Assembly (NCBI GenBank): GCA_021786295.1
Contig: JAJYNO010000009.1
Span: forward strand, 62,001 to 126,000
Reading direction: 5' to 3'
Length of the DNA stretch: 64,000 bases
Source of the DNA: a bacterium
GTDB taxonomy: Bacteria > Elusimicrobiota > Elusimicrobia > Elusimicrobiales > UBA9959
The stretch's first letter is position 1. Each line of letters starts with the position of its first letter. Under the pieces are notes generated by a model. The model saw only the letters and a list, made by a program, of their open reading frames with translations, did no database searches and had not been told where the DNA came from. Shown here piece by piece: positions 62,799 to 64,000 of the stretch. A program made the translations under genes and the position numbers.

Positions 62799-63730
62799 GA
62801 GCGGCCGCCGGCGGCCAGCCGCGCCGCGAAAAGTATAGCGGCCTCCATGCCGGAGGCGTCCGCCTTCCCGCGGCCGGCGATGTCGAAGGCTGTGCCGTGG
62901 GCCGGAGAGGTGCGTATGAACGGCAGACCCCAGGTCCAGTGGACCGGGGGGGCCTTAACGGGGGCCGTCTTAAGAGGGACCAGCGCCTGGTCGTGGTAGA
63001 GGCACAGGATCCCGTCGCTTTTCCCGGCCAGGTGCGCGGCCCAGGCGGCGTCGGAGGGCAGCGGGCCTTCCGCCCGCACTCCGGAGCCGGCCAGTTCTTT
63101 CAGGGCCGGGCGCAGAACCTCGATCTCCTCCCGTCCTATCACGCCGCCGTCCCCGGCGTGCGGGTTCAGGGCGCAAAGGCAGAGTCTCGGCCCGGCTATG
63201 CCCAGCGCCCTGAGGGCGGAGTCGAAGAGGCGCGCCTTTTCCAGGACCAGGGACTTGGTGACCCGGCGGCCGAGGTCCTTTACCGGCACGTGTTCGGTGA
63301 CCAGGGCCGCGTTGATCCGGCCGCGCGAGAAAAGCATCAAAGGCTCCCGCTTCTCCAGCAGGCGGAAGAGGTCGGTGTGGGCCGGGGCCGGGGCTCCGGC
63401 CATGGCCCAGGCTTCCTTTGAGACCGGGGCGGTCACCAGCGCCGCGAACAGCCCGTCCTTCACCAGCCCGGCCGCGGTCAGCACCGCCTCTAGCGACGCC
63501 CTGCCTCCGGCCTCCGTGGGCCCCGGCCTGCGCGGCGCCGGAACCGCGGCGCCGGAAGGCAGCAGCGGGCAGAGGCCGGGGGTCCAGCCGGCCCGGCGGA
63601 GGGCCGCCGCGTCGCCGGTCACCGCGGGAAGGCAGGCGCGGCGCACCGCGGGGGCCTTAAGCGCCTTGACCGTCACTTCCGGCCCTATGCCGAACGGGTC
63701 TCCCGCCGTGATGAGTATCGCCGGTCTCAT
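62795..63730 (-). CDS. pdxA: 4-hydroxythreonine-4-phosphate dehydrogenase PdxA
   Basis: A 311-residue NAD-dependent enzyme of pyridoxal-phosphate synthesis. Family motifs: ITAGDPFGIGPEV at the start, VTAPVSKEA, HTDLF, LNPHAGDGGVIGREE, LYHDQALVPLK and GLPFIRTSPAHGTAFDIAG; the three metal-binding His of the family lie in these. The length is slightly below typical (about 330). It follows a SurA-like gene, the same order as surA-pdxA in E. coli, and overlaps the next gene by 4 bases. The upstream gap (63731-63815) holds a GC-rich inverted repeat. Confidence 0.95.
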   Translation of the reverse strand: MRPAILITAGDPFGIGPEVTVKALKAPAVRRACLPAVTGDAAALRRAGWTPGLCPLLPSGAAVPAPRRPGPTEAGGRASLEAVLTAAGLVKDGLFAALVTAPVSKEAWAMAGAPAPAHTDLFRLLEKREPLMLFSRGRINAALVTEHVPVKDLGRRVTKSLVLEKARLFDSALRALGIAGPRLCLCALNPHAGDGGVIGREEIEVLRPALKELAGSGVRAEGPLPSDAAWAAHLAGKSDGILCLYHDQALVPLKTAPVKAPPVHWTWGLPFIRTSPAHGTAFDIAGRGKADASGMEAAILFAARLAAGGRS

Positions 63731-63744
63731 GGGTTCTAAATCGC

Positions 63745-63800
63745 GGAGGCGCCGCGAGCCGGCCGCGGGGATCGGCCCGCCGTCCGGTCCCGGCGCCTCC
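63745..63800. repeat. 10-bp inverted repeat between the SurA-like gene and pdxA
   Basis: GGAGGCGCCG (63745-63754) and CGGCGCCTCC (63791-63800) are exact complements around a GC-rich 36-base interior. There is no T-tract on the minus strand, so it is not an ordinary terminator; it may stabilise or process the transcript. Confidence 0.5.
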
Positions 63801-63815
63801 GGGGCCAGGCCTCCT

Positions 63816-64000
63816 TTATTCGGTCTTGCCCGCTTTGGTCCCGCCGTCCGCGCCGGCGGCCTGGATGAAGGTCTCTATCTTCGCGTCCTTGCGCAGGTCC
63901 TTTATGTAGGAGGTGAGCTCGTCCGCGTAGGCGTTCTGCGTCAGCACCTGCTCCAGGTCGTCCTTGACCGCGTCGAAACGCAGCTTCTGCGCCGCGCGCT
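63816..64000 (-). CDS. surA: SurA/PpiC-like peptidyl-prolyl isomerase, C-terminal 61 codons
   Basis: Reading the minus strand from the window edge gives QKLRFDAVKDDLEQVLTQNA, then ADELTSYIKDLRKDAKIETF and a short tail ending at TAA (complement of 63816-63818). The helix with two basic-acidic repeats followed by AKIE is how SurA-type chaperones end (compare LRAEAYVEI). Gene order with pdxA also fits surA. SurA escorts outer-membrane proteins through the periplasm. Only the tail is visible, so the catalytic parvulin domains cannot be checked. Confidence 0.6.
   Translation of the reverse strand, partial: RAAQKLRFDAVKDDLEQVLTQNAYADELTSYIKDLRKDAKIETFIQAAGADGGTKAGKTE

Noticed and set aside
1..64000. 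tRNA, rRNA, insertion sequences, transposases or integrase genes
   Set aside because: I looked for them and found none. The window shows no sign of a prophage or genomic island boundary.

Overview
The window reads as a chromosome segment of a GC-rich (roughly 60-65% by eye) Gram-negative bacterium with an outer membrane. Lipoproteins, a PorV-like outer-membrane barrel, MotB/OmpA peptidoglycan binding and a SurA-like chaperone tail all point that way. TadE/Flp-like pseudopilins, a PorV-like protein, a FlgD/T9SS-like C-terminal domain and flagellar-type motor parts without a flagellum are the mix I associate with Elusimicrobiota or neighbouring phyla such as Omnitrophota. That placement is inference; there is no rRNA or phylogenetic marker set to test it.

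Layout. 1-1.7 kb: 3' part of a hybrid sensor kinase and a LuxR-type response regulator, closed by a terminator. 1.7-5.6 kb: Tad-type minor pilus genes (Flp-like pilin, TadG-like, TadE-like), then a perfect 27-bp inverted repeat abutting the start codon of a divergent FtsH-like membrane protease. 5.6-8.15 kb: an orphan membrane protein and an S41-protease-like lipoprotein that lacks the catalytic lysine. 8.1-9.4 kb: a strong promoter, a long structured leader with a GEMM-I riboswitch and intrinsic terminator, and a secreted HEAT-repeat protein. 9.4-47.8 kb: a single uninterrupted 12,795-codon gene for a secreted giant protein. 47.8-49.6 kb: a second copy of the same palindrome + promoter + riboswitch, leading into a PorV-like barrel with TPRs. 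49.7-56.9 kb: a signal-peptide/TM/FliG/TPR chimera, a large coiled-coil protein, FlbD, MotA, MotB and a lipoprotein. 57-59.1 kb: housekeeping mnmA and ddl. 59.1-64 kb: a GYF-domain membrane protein, a PrcB-like membrane-anchored protein, a YgjV-like protein, pdxA and the tail of a SurA-like chaperone.

How the parts may work together. Two promoters share the same 12-bp palindrome (TTGACGCGTCAA) and both lead into almost identical GEMM-I aptamers. These carry A, not G, at the position that separates 3',3'-cGAMP (GEMM-Ib) from c-di-GMP aptamers. One controls the HEAT protein plus the giant protein, the other the PorV-like protein. Directly downstream lies an inner-membrane stator (MotA/MotB) with a membrane-anchored FliG-like rotor but no flagellin, hook, rod or export genes. 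The simplest inference is a cyclic-dinucleotide-controlled, non-flagellar envelope motor driving or exporting a giant surface protein, for example for gliding or contact-dependent behaviour.

The giant protein has strong internal order. About 59 Ig-like domains are organised in an 11-domain super-repeat of about 4.2-4.3 kb. These are followed by 17 repeats of a second Ig-like type, 8 repeats with DxDxNG calcium-type loops, a TSP3-like stretch, an Fn3-like domain and a FlgD/T9SS-like C-terminal domain.
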